A stretch of DNA of 64,000 bases, taken from contig JAALLE010000007.1 of NCBI GenBank assembly GCA_011087605.1, positions 1 through 64,000 on the forward strand, written 5' to 3'. The notes under the pieces are model-generated. The model worked only from the letters and a program-made list of their open reading frames with translations, made no database searches and was not told the origin of the DNA. This document shows, piece after piece, positions 6,891 through 16,308 of this stretch. Position numbers and translations under genes: made by a program. Origin of the DNA: Hyphomicrobiales bacterium. Its GTDB lineage: Bacteria; Pseudomonadota; Alphaproteobacteria; Rhizobiales; Rhizobiaceae. Numbering within the stretch: the first letter of the stretch is position 1; every line of letters starts with the position of its first letter.

Positions 6891-9748
6891 GTTTGCTGGG
6901 TCTGACATTCACGTCTCCTTTGATATTGTTTAGCCTTTTGAGCCTGCCTTTGATCTGGTGGCTTTTGCGTCTGACCCCGCCCCGTCCGAAACAGGAAGTC
7001 TTTCCGCCAACCCCTATTCTGGAAGAAATTGGTCAGCGTGAAGAAACACCGGCCCAAAGCCCCTGGTGGCTGACATTGTTACGGCTGCTCATGGCGGCGC
7101 TGGTAATCGGTGCGCTGGCGGAGCCAGTCTGGAACGCGCAAGACAAATCCATAACTGGTACCGGACCGGTTTTGATTGTCTTGGATAATGGCTGGGCAGC
7201 CGGCCCGAATTGGCAGGAACGCGCTGCCACAGCTGAAAAACTGCTGTCGCAGGCGGCAGACGATTCACGACCAACTGCGCTGATCTTCTCCACAGACGGC
7301 GCCAAGGCCGATGTTACGACAGTTCGCGCACAACAGCTTCTGGAAGTGGTAAAGGCAGCACAACCTCAACCTTTGCCGGTTGATTACACGGCCCTGGCCG
7401 AACGAATTCGCGAGAGCTCCGTTGGGTTTGATACTCTGGTCTGGCTTTCCAGTGGTTTGGCCCATGCGGGGGCTGATGAATTCGTCGAGGCCATAGACGG
7501 ACTGAACATTCCGCAAATTGTATATTACGCCCCAGCCACTAATAATCTGCAGGTGCTGACTCAGATCAACAATGCGCCCGAAGCACTGGTTGCCCGGGTG
7601 GAGCGACCAGATATCGAAGGTTCAAATACGGGCACTGCAACCGCCTTCGATCAAAAAGGCCGCTCGATTGCCAGTTCCAGTTTTGAGTTCACCGGCGAGG
7701 ACAGAGCCGCAGAGATTCGCTTTGTTCTACCGGTTGAACTGCGCAATGAAATCACCCGAATCGCGATTGACAACAACGGCCAGGCGGGGGCGGTGCAATT
7801 GCTTGATGAACGCTTCCGGCGGCGGCGTGTTGGTCTCGTCTCCGGAGGTAAAGCCGATCAGGCACAGCCTTTGTTGTCACCCCTTTATTATATTTCCCGC
7901 GCCCTCAACCCGTTCAGCGAAGTGCGCGAAGCGCGCGATGCAAATGTCGCGCAAGCGGTTCCCCAACTGATTGAAGAAAACGTCTCTACCATGGTGTTGG
8001 CGGATATCGGCACGTTACCCGATGCAACGCTGGAACAGTTGGAGAAATGGGTCGACAGCGGCGGAATGCTGGTGCGTTTTGCCGGACCGCGTCTTGCCAG
8101 CGCCCCCGATGATACGCTGGTACCGGTGGAACTGCGGCGCGGTGGTCGCAGTCTTGGTGGCACCCTGACCTGGGGAACACCGCAGCCGCTGACGAAATTT
8201 GAGGTCAACAGCCCGTTTGAAGGCATTACCGTTCCCGAAGATGTCGAAGTGACAAGACAGGTATTGGCGGAACCGGATATTGATCTGATCGAAAAAACAT
8301 GGGCCAGCCTGGCCGATGGAACACCACTGGTAACGGCCAGTCAGCGCGGTCAGGGCTGGATCGTTCTGTTCCATGTGACGGCGGATGCGAGCTGGTCTAA
8401 TCTTCCCCTGTCCGGGGTCTTTGTAGACATGTTGCGGCGCATAGTTGCGGTCTCCAACGGCGCGATTGCAGCCGACAAGACCCGCTCGACGACCGCTGCT
8501 TCTGCTGGCCCGGCAGTGGAAGAAGAGACCGAAAGCGTTGCCCTGCCCCCATTATCCATGATCGATGGCTTTGGATCGCTGACCGCGCCAGCCACAACGG
8601 TGAGACCGCTGCAGATTGGGGCCCAATCGACCATTCAGATCAGCGCGGATAATCCACCGGGAACCTATGGAACAAGTGATGCCTATGTCGCGATCAACCT
8701 GTTCTCGGAGCCAGCCGACCTCAGCCTGATCGATAGCGCCAAACTGCCAGCCAGCACTCAAAAAGGAAGTTATCAGACTGAAAGCGACTTTGAGTTGAAG
8801 TCGTGGCTGCTTGCAGCTGCCATATTACTGCTCGCCCTGGATTGCCTGGCAGTGTTGTGGATGGCCGGCGCCCTGCGCCGCATTCCGCAATTTGCCGCTG
8901 TTCTCCTGGTCGGTGGTCTGACCATCGCTGTTGCTGTCGCGATTCCTCTACATCGGGCGCAAGCTCAGGAATCAACTGGTGCCGCCGCCCCCGCAGCGGC
9001 GATAGATTTTGAAGATACGCTGCGCACCCGTCTGGCCTACGTCATAACTGGAGATGCACAACTCGACAGTCTCAGCAAAAAGGGATTGACCGGCCTTACC
9101 AATTTTATTGCTTCGCGCACCTCACTGGAACCGGGGCAACCGGTGGGCGTTGACATTTCCAAGGACGAACTTGCCTTCTATCCGCTGCTTTACTGGCCAA
9201 TCACCACGATGGGGACGGTGCCTGACGACAAGACGATGGCACGGGTTGATGCTTTCATGAAAAGCGGCGGCAGCGTGTTGTTTGATACACGCGATCAATT
9301 GCAGGGTGGATTTGGCAGTCGCCGGATCTCCAGTGAAACGCAGCGGCTGCGGGAAATACTGCTTTCGCTGGACATTCCACCACTGGAGCCGGTGCCAGAC
9401 GATCACGTCCTGACCCGCGCATTTTATCTTTTGAGCGTATTTCCTGGCCGATATCTGGAAGGCAAATTGTGGGTTGAAACATCAGAAGCCCGGGAAGCCG
9501 ACGCAGTCGACCGCCCGACGCGTCAGGGGGATGGGGTTTCCTCTATCCTGATCACGTCCAATGACATGGCCGGGGCCTGGGCAATAGAAGCTGACGGGTC
9601 TGCCAGCCTGCCGGTCGTGCCGCCCAACCCGACCCAGCGCACCTATGCCTATCGCACCGGCGTCAACATCGTCATGTACACGTTGACGGGTAACTACAAA
9701 TCCGATCAGGTCCATATTCCAGCGCTTCTGGAAAGGCTGGGCCAATGA
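6887..9748 (+). CDS. BatA-like N-terminal / DUF4159 membrane protein
   Basis: Large membrane protein of 953 residues in the MoxR-DUF58 system. The N-terminus has two membrane segments (FSLLSLPLIWWLLRL and LLRLLMAALVIGALAEPVW) typical of BatA/aerotolerance proteins, with a VWA-like periplasmic region after them. Two further membrane segments occur near residues 640-690 (LLAAAILLLALDCLAVLWM and FAAVLLVGGLTIAVAVAI). The last 240 residues are the DUF4159 domain (TRLAYVITGDAQLDSLSKKG, FMKSGGSVLFDTRDQ), a glutamine-amidotransferase-like fold. It overlaps both neighbours by ATGA. Function inferred: envelope maintenance. Confidence 0.88.
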   Translation: MSLLGLTFTSPLILFSLLSLPLIWWLLRLTPPRPKQEVFPPTPILEEIGQREETPAQSPWWLTLLRLLMAALVIGALAEPVWNAQDKSITGTGPVLIVLDNGWAAGPNWQERAATAEKLLSQAADDSRPTALIFSTDGAKADVTTVRAQQLLEVVKAAQPQPLPVDYTALAERIRESSVGFDTLVWLSSGLAHAGADEFVEAIDGLNIPQIVYYAPATNNLQVLTQINNAPEALVARVERPDIEGSNTGTATAFDQKGRSIASSSFEFTGEDRAAEIRFVLPVELRNEITRIAIDNNGQAGAVQLLDERFRRRRVGLVSGGKADQAQPLLSPLYYISRALNPFSEVREARDANVAQAVPQLIEENVSTMVLADIGTLPDATLEQLEKWVDSGGMLVRFAGPRLASAPDDTLVPVELRRGGRSLGGTLTWGTPQPLTKFEVNSPFEGITVPEDVEVTRQVLAEPDIDLIEKTWASLADGTPLVTASQRGQGWIVLFHVTADASWSNLPLSGVFVDMLRRIVAVSNGAIAADKTRSTTAASAGPAVEEETESVALPPLSMIDGFGSLTAPATTVRPLQIGAQSTIQISADNPPGTYGTSDAYVAINLFSEPADLSLIDSAKLPASTQKGSYQTESDFELKSWLLAAAILLLALDCLAVLWMAGALRRIPQFAAVLLVGGLTIAVAVAIPLHRAQAQESTGAAAPAAAIDFEDTLRTRLAYVITGDAQLDSLSKKGLTGLTNFIASRTSLEPGQPVGVDISKDELAFYPLLYWPITTMGTVPDDKTMARVDAFMKSGGSVLFDTRDQLQGGFGSRRISSETQRLREILLSLDIPPLEPVPDDHVLTRAFYLLSVFPGRYLEGKLWVETSEAREADAVDRPTRQGDGVSSILITSNDMAGAWAIEADGSASLPVVPPNPTQRTYAYRTGVNIVMYTLTGNYKSDQVHIPALLERLGQ

Positions 9749-11841
9749 ACGATCTATCGATCACTTTTGCGCCTCTGTTTCCCTGGTCGGTTATCGCGGT
9801 TTTGTCCTTGGCCGCTGGATTGCTGGTGTTATATGGCCTGTGGCGCGGGGTGCGAGGTTCGTGGATCCGGCTGGCCGCGTTTGCCGCACTGGCGCTTGCC
9901 CTGTCCAACCCATCCCTGTTGCAGGAAGACCGCGACCCGCTAAAAACTGTGGTCGCCGTGATTGTCGATGAGACCGACAGTCAGAAGTTTGACGGACGCG
10001 ACGAACAAACCGCGCAAGCCCGATCCGGTCTTACCCAGTTACTGCAAAGATTTCCGCAGTTTGAAATACGCGAAGTGATTGCCAAAAACGGCGGCGACGA
10101 AACAGAAGAGGCGACGTCCGCCCTGTTCAGCGTTTTGAAAAAGACCCTGCAGGACGTTCCTCCCGAGCAGGTTGGCGGTGCAATCTTCCTGACCGACGGG
10201 CAAACCCACGATATACCTGAAAATGTTGAAGAACTGGGATTTAATGCGCCAATTCACAGCTTGATCAGCGGTGATGACAAGGATCGCGACCGGCGCCTGG
10301 TGATCAAGCGCGCACCGCGGTTCGGTATTGTCGGTGGTAATCAGGAAATCGTCTATTCGGTCATCGACACCAACATCGATACGGGCGGTGGTCTGGTCAA
10401 TGTCAGGGTGTTGATCGACGGCGAACTCGCCGCCATTGAACAGGTTTTTCCGGGGGAGGAATCGAGCTTCTTTTTCGATGTTCCCCATGGCGGCAAAAAT
10501 GTCATCGAACTGCACGCCGAACTGGTCGATGGAGAAATTACTCCGGTCAACAATCAGGCGTTTTCGATTATTGACGGAATCCGTGAAAACCTGCGGGTTT
10601 TGTTGGTCTCCGGCGAGCCCCATGCCGGTGAGCGCACCTGGCGAAACCTCTTGAAGTCTGATGCCTCGGTGGATCTGGTGCATTTTACCATTTTGCGACC
10701 ACCGGAAAAGCAGGACGGCACACCAATCAATCAGCTTTCGCTGATCGCATTTCCGACCCGCGAATTGTTTATCGAAAAAATTGATGAATTCGACCTGATC
10801 ATCTTTGACCGCTACCAGCGTCGCGGTGTCTTGCCATTGCTGTATTTCGACAATATCTCCCGCTATCTGGTTGATGGTGGCGCGATATTGATTGCGGCTG
10901 GTCCCGAACACGCCGATCTGGCGAGTATTCACCGAACTCCGCTGGCTCCTGTATTGCCGGTCGAGCCAACCGGCGAAGTCAGTATTGCACCATTTCATCC
11001 AACGGTTTCCGAAGCCGGTCGTCGTCATCCGGTTACACGTGGGTTGGAGGGACTACGCAGCCGTGATTCCAAGCTACCGCCCAATTGGAGTCGTTGGTTC
11101 CGGCTGATCGACGGCACCAATCCGCAGGGCGACATTGTTATGGAAGCGGGCGATGAAAAACCGCTGCTCGTCCTGAACCGTCCCGGCGAAGGTCGCATTG
11201 CCATGTTGATGTCTGACCATGTCTGGCTATGGGCCAGAGGATTTGAGGGGGGCGGTCCACACACTCAGCTGTTGCGGCGCCTGGGTCATTGGCTGATGAA
11301 GGAACCGGAACTCGAGGAGGAAGCCCTGCGTGCCGAGGCCGCAGGCAACCGTTTGGTGGTGAAACGCCAGACCATGGGCGACAAACCCGGACGTCTGGAT
11401 CTGATCACTCCGACCGGCGAGGCGGTATCGCTGGAATTCATCGACAAGGGCGATGGTCGGTTTGAGGCAGAATATGAATCTGAATCCCTGGGGCTTTTTC
11501 GCGCCGCAAATGGTGAATTGACGGCGCTTGCTCATGTCGGCCCCACCAATCCACGCGAATATGCCGACATAGTTTCGACCGGAACGAAACTCTCTTCCAT
11601 CTCTGAGCAGACGGGTGGCCTGATAAAACGGATAAGCCGGACCACCCCCGCAGCCTCCCTGCCCCGGATCGTGCCGGTTCGCGGCAATGCTGCAACCCGC
11701 GGCAATGACTGGATTGGCCTGCGCACCACCAGCGCCAGCGTATTGAACGGCGTGATCCAGATTCCGCTGCTGGCAGGCTTTCTGGGCCTCGGCATATTGC
11801 TGCTGCTGCTGTCGGCCATGTGGGTGCGCGAGGGGCGTTAG
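9745..11841 (+). CDS. Membrane-anchored VWA/GATase-like protein of the MoxR operon
   Basis: A 698-residue protein with two N-terminal membrane segments (SVIAVLSLAAGLLVLYGLW and WIRLAAFAALALALSNPSLL) and one at the C-terminus (IPLLAGFLGLGILLLLLSAMWV), so a long periplasmic domain is tethered at both ends. A VWA-like start (VVAVIVDETDS) and a glutamine-amidotransferase-like section (LRVLLVSGEPHAGERTWRNLL ... GGAILIAAGPEHADL) are visible. Such proteins end MoxR-DUF58-DUF4159 operons in rhizobia. It overlaps the upstream gene by four bases. The exact function is unknown. Confidence 0.82.
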   Translation: MNDLSITFAPLFPWSVIAVLSLAAGLLVLYGLWRGVRGSWIRLAAFAALALALSNPSLLQEDRDPLKTVVAVIVDETDSQKFDGRDEQTAQARSGLTQLLQRFPQFEIREVIAKNGGDETEEATSALFSVLKKTLQDVPPEQVGGAIFLTDGQTHDIPENVEELGFNAPIHSLISGDDKDRDRRLVIKRAPRFGIVGGNQEIVYSVIDTNIDTGGGLVNVRVLIDGELAAIEQVFPGEESSFFFDVPHGGKNVIELHAELVDGEITPVNNQAFSIIDGIRENLRVLLVSGEPHAGERTWRNLLKSDASVDLVHFTILRPPEKQDGTPINQLSLIAFPTRELFIEKIDEFDLIIFDRYQRRGVLPLLYFDNISRYLVDGGAILIAAGPEHADLASIHRTPLAPVLPVEPTGEVSIAPFHPTVSEAGRRHPVTRGLEGLRSRDSKLPPNWSRWFRLIDGTNPQGDIVMEAGDEKPLLVLNRPGEGRIAMLMSDHVWLWARGFEGGGPHTQLLRRLGHWLMKEPELEEEALRAEAAGNRLVVKRQTMGDKPGRLDLITPTGEAVSLEFIDKGDGRFEAEYESESLGLFRAANGELTALAHVGPTNPREYADIVSTGTKLSSISEQTGGLIKRISRTTPAASLPRIVPVRGNAATRGNDWIGLRTTSASVLNGVIQIPLLAGFLGLGILLLLLSAMWVREGR

Positions 11842-11853
11842 AAGCGTTCAGCT

Positions 11854-12366
11854 CTATCCAAAGCGGGTCACATCACCGCTTAATTGATCGAGCGTGCCGG
11901 CCACCAGCTCACAGCCAAGTATACGTGCCGGATCAGCTGGACGCGGCAGAGAAATTTTGGCGGGCGAAATGCGAACGAACCCAAAAGTCTTGTAGTAATC
12001 CAGATCACCCACCAGCATGATTGCCGGCAGAACCGAAGGACCGCTGTCAGCGCCTGCGGCGGTCACCGCGCGATGCATCAGCGCCTTGCCAATTCCCTGG
12101 CCCTTCAGCTCCTGCAATACAGCAAGCGGTCCAAGCATCAAGACAATGTCATCCCCCCATTTCACCTTAGTCAGCCGCACTGTACCGACAACTTTCTGGT
12201 CATATTGGGCAACGAAAGACAGATCCATCTCGTGATCCACCCCTTCACGCAGATAATAGGCGGCACGGGCCCGCATGCCGGGGCCGAACACGGTTTCGGT
12301 CAGGGTTTCAAGACAAGCGGCATCTTCGGGCATTTCGCTCCGAACGATAAGATCAGGTGGGGGCAT
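11854..12366 (-). CDS. GNAT family N-acetyltransferase (YhbS-like)
   Basis: A 170-residue GNAT protein. The acetyl-CoA-binding loop is LGPLAVLQELKGQGIGKALM, and the C-terminal ILVGDLDYYKTFGF-type strand resembles YhbS proteins (here IMLVGDLDYYKTFGFVRIS). The acceptor substrate is unknown. It converges with the MoxR operon (12-base gap) and diverges from the glutathionyl-hydroquinone reductase gene. Confidence 0.88.
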   Translation of the reverse strand: MPPPDLIVRSEMPEDAACLETLTETVFGPGMRARAAYYLREGVDHEMDLSFVAQYDQKVVGTVRLTKVKWGDDIVLMLGPLAVLQELKGQGIGKALMHRAVTAAGADSGPSVLPAIMLVGDLDYYKTFGFVRISPAKISLPRPADPARILGCELVAGTLDQLSGDVTRFG

Positions 12367-12618
12367 GGGATTTTCCAGTGGACGAAATTGGAACAGGTGG
12401 TGCCGTCAAACGGACGGCAAACGAGATCATCACCAGCGCGGCGCGCGGTGTTCAGGAAATTCGTCGTCGCTGTATTCCAAAACGGATCATAAGGATCAAT
12501 TCTCCAAGCCGACTGCCCGCTTAACACGAGAATGTTCCCCCGTCCAGACATTCAACACTTGTCGCAGCGCCTACAAATTCCTAATTGTTGCAGAATTGAG
12601 AAGCGGGATTCTTTAGTC

Positions 12619-13599
12619 ATGGGTGTGTTGGTTGAGGGAAAATGGCAAGATCAATTGCCTGCAACTAAAGATTCAGGCGGAAAATTTGTCCGCGTGGATG
12701 CCGGATTTCGCAACTGGATAACCGAGAATGGCGATGCCGGTCCCAGTGGTGTCGGGGGTTTCAAGGCAGAAGCAGACCGCTATCACCTTTATATTTCTCA
12801 CGCTTGCCCATGGGCCAACCGGACGGCAATTTTTCGTAAACTGATGGGCCTTGAGGATATCATCAGTCTATCCGTGGTCGATCACTTTATGGGAAATGAA
12901 GGCTGGACCTTTGAAGAAGCCGGGGGCGATGAGACCCGCGATCACCTGTTTGGCTCCTCACATTTGCATCAGATCTATACCAAGGCGAAATCAGATTATA
13001 CCGGCCGCGTGTCGGTGCCCGTCCTGTGGGACAAAAAGCAGCAAACAATCGTCTCCAATGAATCCAGTGAAATCATTCGAATGTTTAATTCGGCATTCAA
13101 TGAAATCACCGGTAACCAGTTGGATTATTATCCCGTGGCCAATCGCGACGAGATCGATGCCGTCAATCAACGAGTATACGATACACTCAATAACGGCGTC
13201 TATGAGTGTGGCTTTGCAACCACCCAGGCAGCTTATGAAGTGGCTTTTGCTCCGCTGTTTGAGACGCTCGACTGGCTGGAGGACATCCTTTCCGGGCAGG
13301 CCTATCTTGCCGGCGATCAGATCAGCGAAGCCGACTGGCGGCTGTTCTCCACTTTGGTCCGTTTTGATCCGGTATATGTCAGCCATTTTAAGTGCAATAA
13401 AAAACGCATTGCCGACTATCCCAATTTATCAAATTATACCCGCCAACTCTATCAATGGCCGGGTGTTGCAGAGACAATCGACTTACACCACATCAAGTCC
13501 CATTATTTCGGCAGCCATGAATCCATCAACCCAACCCGGATTGTGCCGGTTGGACCGCAGGTCGATTATTCAGCGCCTCATGACCGGGATCGGTTTTAG
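12619..13599 (+). CDS. Glutathionyl-hydroquinone reductase (YqjG/ECM4, Xi-class GST)
   Basis: Reduces glutathionyl-hydroquinones with glutathione, protecting against quinones. The 326-residue length and the Xi-class active site HACPWANR (catalytic Cys63) identify it. FRKLMGLEDIISLSVVDHFM, the PVLWDKKQQTIVSNESSEII substrate/GSH region and the YLAGDQISEADWRLFSTLVRFDPVY C-terminal GST domain are all family hallmarks. ATG 12619 (MGVLVEGKWQD) is preferred; the track's extra 29 residues upstream have no family similarity. Confidence 0.94.
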   Translation: MGVLVEGKWQDQLPATKDSGGKFVRVDAGFRNWITENGDAGPSGVGGFKAEADRYHLYISHACPWANRTAIFRKLMGLEDIISLSVVDHFMGNEGWTFEEAGGDETRDHLFGSSHLHQIYTKAKSDYTGRVSVPVLWDKKQQTIVSNESSEIIRMFNSAFNEITGNQLDYYPVANRDEIDAVNQRVYDTLNNGVYECGFATTQAAYEVAFAPLFETLDWLEDILSGQAYLAGDQISEADWRLFSTLVRFDPVYVSHFKCNKKRIADYPNLSNYTRQLYQWPGVAETIDLHHIKSHYFGSHESINPTRIVPVGPQVDYSAPHDRDRF

Positions 13600-13618
13600 A
13601 GCCGTTCGAACTCAGGCT

Positions 13619-14164
13619 TCACCAGATATCGCTGATCGGTTGGTCGCGCAATATTTCGGCCAACCGGTCTTTGGTTTGTCTGGTGGTTCCTTCTGGCAGG
13701 TCGTCATAATCAAAAAACCCGATCTCGGCGATCTCATGGTCGGGAGTTTTGACGTGCGATTGATGCCATTTTGAACAGACAAAGAGCGCCACGTGGTCAA
13801 ATCGGCTTGTTGATGGGTTGCGGTACAGGTGAAACAATGCGGGAGGTTCGTCAGCTTCTACGCCGCACTCTTCCATAAGTTCCTTCTGCGCCGCCTGCTG
13901 AATTGTTTCACCGCGCTCGACGCCACCTCCCGGCAAATACCAGCCAGATACATAAGTATGGCGCACCAGCAGTATTCGCCCCTGCTCATCGCGCACCAAA
14001 ATTCTGACTCCCAAAGTCATGGCACGCCAGACCAAACCAATGCCCACATAAAGGCGTTTTCTAATCGCCGAAGGCAACAGGTTGAAGATCTTGATCACCA
14101 GCCACATTGCAAACGGCCAGAACGATTCAAAGCCGCGCTTTTCGGGCTGGCAACGCAATTGCAA
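13619..14164 (-). CDS. Nudix hydrolase with hydrophobic N-terminus
   Basis: Nudix-box protein (GGGVERGETIQQAAQKELMEECGV, about residues 79-102) of up to 181 residues, substrate unknown. The N-terminal 50 residues (MWLVIKIFNLLPSAIRKRLYVGIGLVWRAM) are hydrophobic/amphipathic, so membrane association is possible. ATG 14107 at that methionine is a plausible alternative start that gives 162 residues. It lies 18 bases downstream of the membrane-tail gene on the same strand and probably shares its transcript. Confidence 0.85.
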   Translation of the reverse strand: MQLRCQPEKRGFESFWPFAMWLVIKIFNLLPSAIRKRLYVGIGLVWRAMTLGVRILVRDEQGRILLVRHTYVSGWYLPGGGVERGETIQQAAQKELMEECGVEADEPPALFHLYRNPSTSRFDHVALFVCSKWHQSHVKTPDHEIAEIGFFDYDDLPEGTTRQTKDRLAEILRDQPISDIW

Positions 14165-14182
14165 AACATGTCGAAAGCGAAC

Positions 14183-14893
14183 CTATATGGCCTGCGGTAC
14201 CATGAGAAACCCGACAATCGCGACCACCGCCAGGGTGAACACCGCACCCAGCATGAACAGAGCAAAACCGGTGCGTCGTTTCGGCTTGGCGAATGCATTT
14301 TGGAATGATTCATCATCGGCTGCCAATGCCGCGGCATCTGGTATGGCGGTGGCAGCGGCTTCAGCAGGTCTGTCCTTTTCGGCAGAAGCTGGTTCAAATT
14401 CTTCCAGGCCGATCTCTTCAGTGGCCGCTTTGGCGCTCTTCATTGAACGCCATTCGCCCTCGATCATCTTTTCCCGTTCAAGCACCCTTTCAGCGACATA
14501 TTCGGAAACAATATCCGCCATTTTGTCCTTGTCATCGGTTTCAGCCATGACGATACGACCCATGCGGGTATCTTTCAGCAGGCGGTAGCTGAGTTTGTCA
14601 TGCCCCATCGCCACAAATGTTGTCATATCAATCCACATGCGTGGACGTTGGCCGCGGCTGACGGCAAGTTCAAACCGGTCGTCATCGTCGTCAATATCTT
14701 CAAATAGCGGCTGCAGCTCCCCTGCCAGCAGATCCAGCCTTGCTTTTTCAGCTTCTCCCAAATCAACAACTACATCGCGCTGATCTGCCTGACGGTTGCG
14801 TACCATATCCACCGCCGACTTCAGTTTGCGAATTTGATCCGTATTCGGGGTTTCAGGCGTTGCCGGCGTATCGGTTCCGTTGGTGGAAGACAT
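14183..14893 (-). CDS. Conserved hypothetical tail-anchored membrane protein
   Basis: A 236-residue protein not recognised beyond likely conservation in related bacteria. The N-terminal part is acidic and charged (MSSTNGTDTPATPETPNTDQ; DIDDDDDRFELAV). The middle part is helical (MADIVSEYVAERVLEREKMIEGEW), and an Ala/Glu-rich linker leads to one C-terminal membrane segment (GFALFMLGAVFTLAVVAIVGFLM) ending five residues later, giving a tail-anchored topology with the bulk in the cytoplasm. It heads a two-gene minus-strand unit with the Nudix gene. Confidence 0.7.
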   Translation of the reverse strand: MSSTNGTDTPATPETPNTDQIRKLKSAVDMVRNRQADQRDVVVDLGEAEKARLDLLAGELQPLFEDIDDDDDRFELAVSRGQRPRMWIDMTTFVAMGHDKLSYRLLKDTRMGRIVMAETDDKDKMADIVSEYVAERVLEREKMIEGEWRSMKSAKAATEEIGLEEFEPASAEKDRPAEAAATAIPDAAALAADDESFQNAFAKPKRRTGFALFMLGAVFTLAVVAIVGFLMVPQAI

Positions 14894-14960
14894 ATTGGGT
14901 GTCCTTGCAAATTATACCTGCGCGTTAAGTTACTGTTAACTATAGCATGTGGAGGCGCTG

Positions 14961-15017
14961 ATGCCCAAGTTTAAACCTGCTGGTCTCGATGTAAGCGGAG
15001 TTGAGGAACCAGCATGA
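14961..15017 (+). CDS. Candidate 18-codon leader ORF upstream of the DUF1176 gene
   Basis: ATG at 14961 follows a gtggaggcgctg ribosome site and opens an 18-residue ORF (MPKFKPAGLDVSGVEEPA). Its TGA overlaps the ATG of the next small ORF as ATGA. No family is recognised. The strong ribosome site and coupling pattern are the only evidence; it could act as a translated leader rather than make a stable protein. Confidence 0.35.
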   Translation: MPKFKPAGLDVSGVEEPA

Positions 15018-15130
15018 TTGACGTTGCTCCACAAGAGTTCGCCGTTTTACAGGGTTTGCGGTGGGCGAATCGCTTGCAATCGCCTAATTTTCACACTGAC
15101 CTGACATCTGTTCGCCGGACCTTTCCATGA
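15014..15130 (+). CDS. Candidate 38-codon ORF coupled to the DUF1176 gene
   Basis: This 38-residue ORF (MIDVAPQEFAVLQGL...) overlaps the preceding micro-ORF by ATGA at its start and the DUF1176 gene by ATGA at its end (15127-15130). It would therefore be the middle link of a coupled chain. It contains no recognisable domain. Chance is possible, but two consecutive four-base overlaps in a 230-base spacer are suggestive. Confidence 0.35.
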   Translation: MIDVAPQEFAVLQGLRWANRLQSPNFHTDLTSVRRTFP

Positions 15131-16308
15131 TTACAGCCCGTTCAACTGCCTTTGTTGCGATCAGTCTTGCCTGGTTGGGAAGTGCCGCCAGTGCCCGCAC
15201 GCTGGAGCCTCAGACCATGCGCGACTGGACCGTACGCTGTACCGACGCGCGTTATTGCATCGCCGAGACCAAAGGAACATCTCGCCAGGGCGACACAATG
15301 TTGTTCAAACTCGAACGCAGCAACAAGCTGGACGCAAAGATCTTTGTAACATCCGCCCCAGAAGGCAAAATTCTCTCCCTCAAGTCGCATATTTCCGTGT
15401 CGGTCACCGGCCACGATTTTCGATTTTTCGGTCAGGTAAAGAAAGTATATGACGGCAACGAAGCGGCATTCATTGAAAAGCCCACCAATGAGAGCATTCA
15501 GAAGCTGAAGCTGGGGCGTTTTGCCGAAGTGACAATCGATTTTGACGGTGCCGACAAGGTGAAATATGACGTCTCGCTGCAGGGTGTTACATCCGTGCTG
15601 GCGATGATGGATGTGGTGCAGGGGCGGCTCGACAGGGAAGATGCCGCAGTCGTCATAGGTGGCGAAGCAAAAACCGTGCCGTCCTTTTACGACATGCAAG
15701 CCACCAGTGCTCCGCCCAAACCCGCGGCAGGGGAAAAGTCTGAAGTCGCAAAGGACCCGGAATCAGACATCGTTTATCCAGATGAAGACCAAAATCAGGA
15801 CACACCGAACGAGGAAAGCGGTCTGGGTGATCCCGACTTGATCTATGATGCGTCAAAATTGCCGGATGCGGTATTGATGCCCGGCTATCGGATGCTGGGC
15901 TGCGACCTGCCCTCAACAGTTCAGGCCTGGGGTGCGCAGACCATCAATCTGGAGCCGGGTGTGTTTCTGTATCTGGTTCCCTGCAACAATGCCGATGTAA
16001 ATGTCCCCTATTATGCAGCTCTGGAGGTCGCCGGAAGCATTGATACGCTGGAGTTTCAAGTCCCGGCCAGCGCTACGGGACAGCCAGAATCGCTGCTCAC
16101 CAACCCGCAATGGGACAAGCAGACTGAAAGCCTGATTTCGACCAAATACTTTTCCGTGAACCGCGATTGCGGTCAATATGAAAGACACGCGTTCAGAGGT
16201 GAGGAAAGTCGGTTTTATCTCAGCGAATACCGATTGAAGGAAAACTGCGACGGCAAGGTTTCATCGCCGGAAACCTATCCCATGGAGTGGAACGGCGAGG
16301 GCGATTAG
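15127..16308 (+). CDS. Secreted DUF1176 domain-containing protein
   Basis: A 393-residue exported protein with a Sec signal peptide (FVAISLAWLGSAASARTLEP). It has two parts: an N-terminal region that resembles the invasion-associated-locus-B fold (DWTVRCTDARYCIAETKG, VSLQGVTSVLAMMDVVQGRL), and a C-terminal DUF1176 region rich in conserved cysteines (VNRDCGQYERHAF, SEYRLKENCDGK), separated by an acidic linker. Function unknown; a periplasmic location is likely. It overlaps the convergent hydrolase gene by four bases. Confidence 0.8.
   Translation: MITARSTAFVAISLAWLGSAASARTLEPQTMRDWTVRCTDARYCIAETKGTSRQGDTMLFKLERSNKLDAKIFVTSAPEGKILSLKSHISVSVTGHDFRFFGQVKKVYDGNEAAFIEKPTNESIQKLKLGRFAEVTIDFDGADKVKYDVSLQGVTSVLAMMDVVQGRLDREDAAVVIGGEAKTVPSFYDMQATSAPPKPAAGEKSEVAKDPESDIVYPDEDQNQDTPNEESGLGDPDLIYDASKLPDAVLMPGYRMLGCDLPSTVQAWGAQTINLEPGVFLYLVPCNNADVNVPYYAALEVAGSIDTLEFQVPASATGQPESLLTNPQWDKQTESLISTKYFSVNRDCGQYERHAFRGEESRFYLSEYRLKENCDGKVSSPETYPMEWNGEGD

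Noticed and set aside
10039-11028. 329-residue minus-strand ORF
   Set aside because: Antisense to the long membrane protein gene of the MoxR operon; no recognisable domain.
12851-13774. 307-residue plus-strand ORF
   Set aside because: Out-of-frame shadow of the glutathionyl-hydroquinone reductase gene, running into the Nudix gene.
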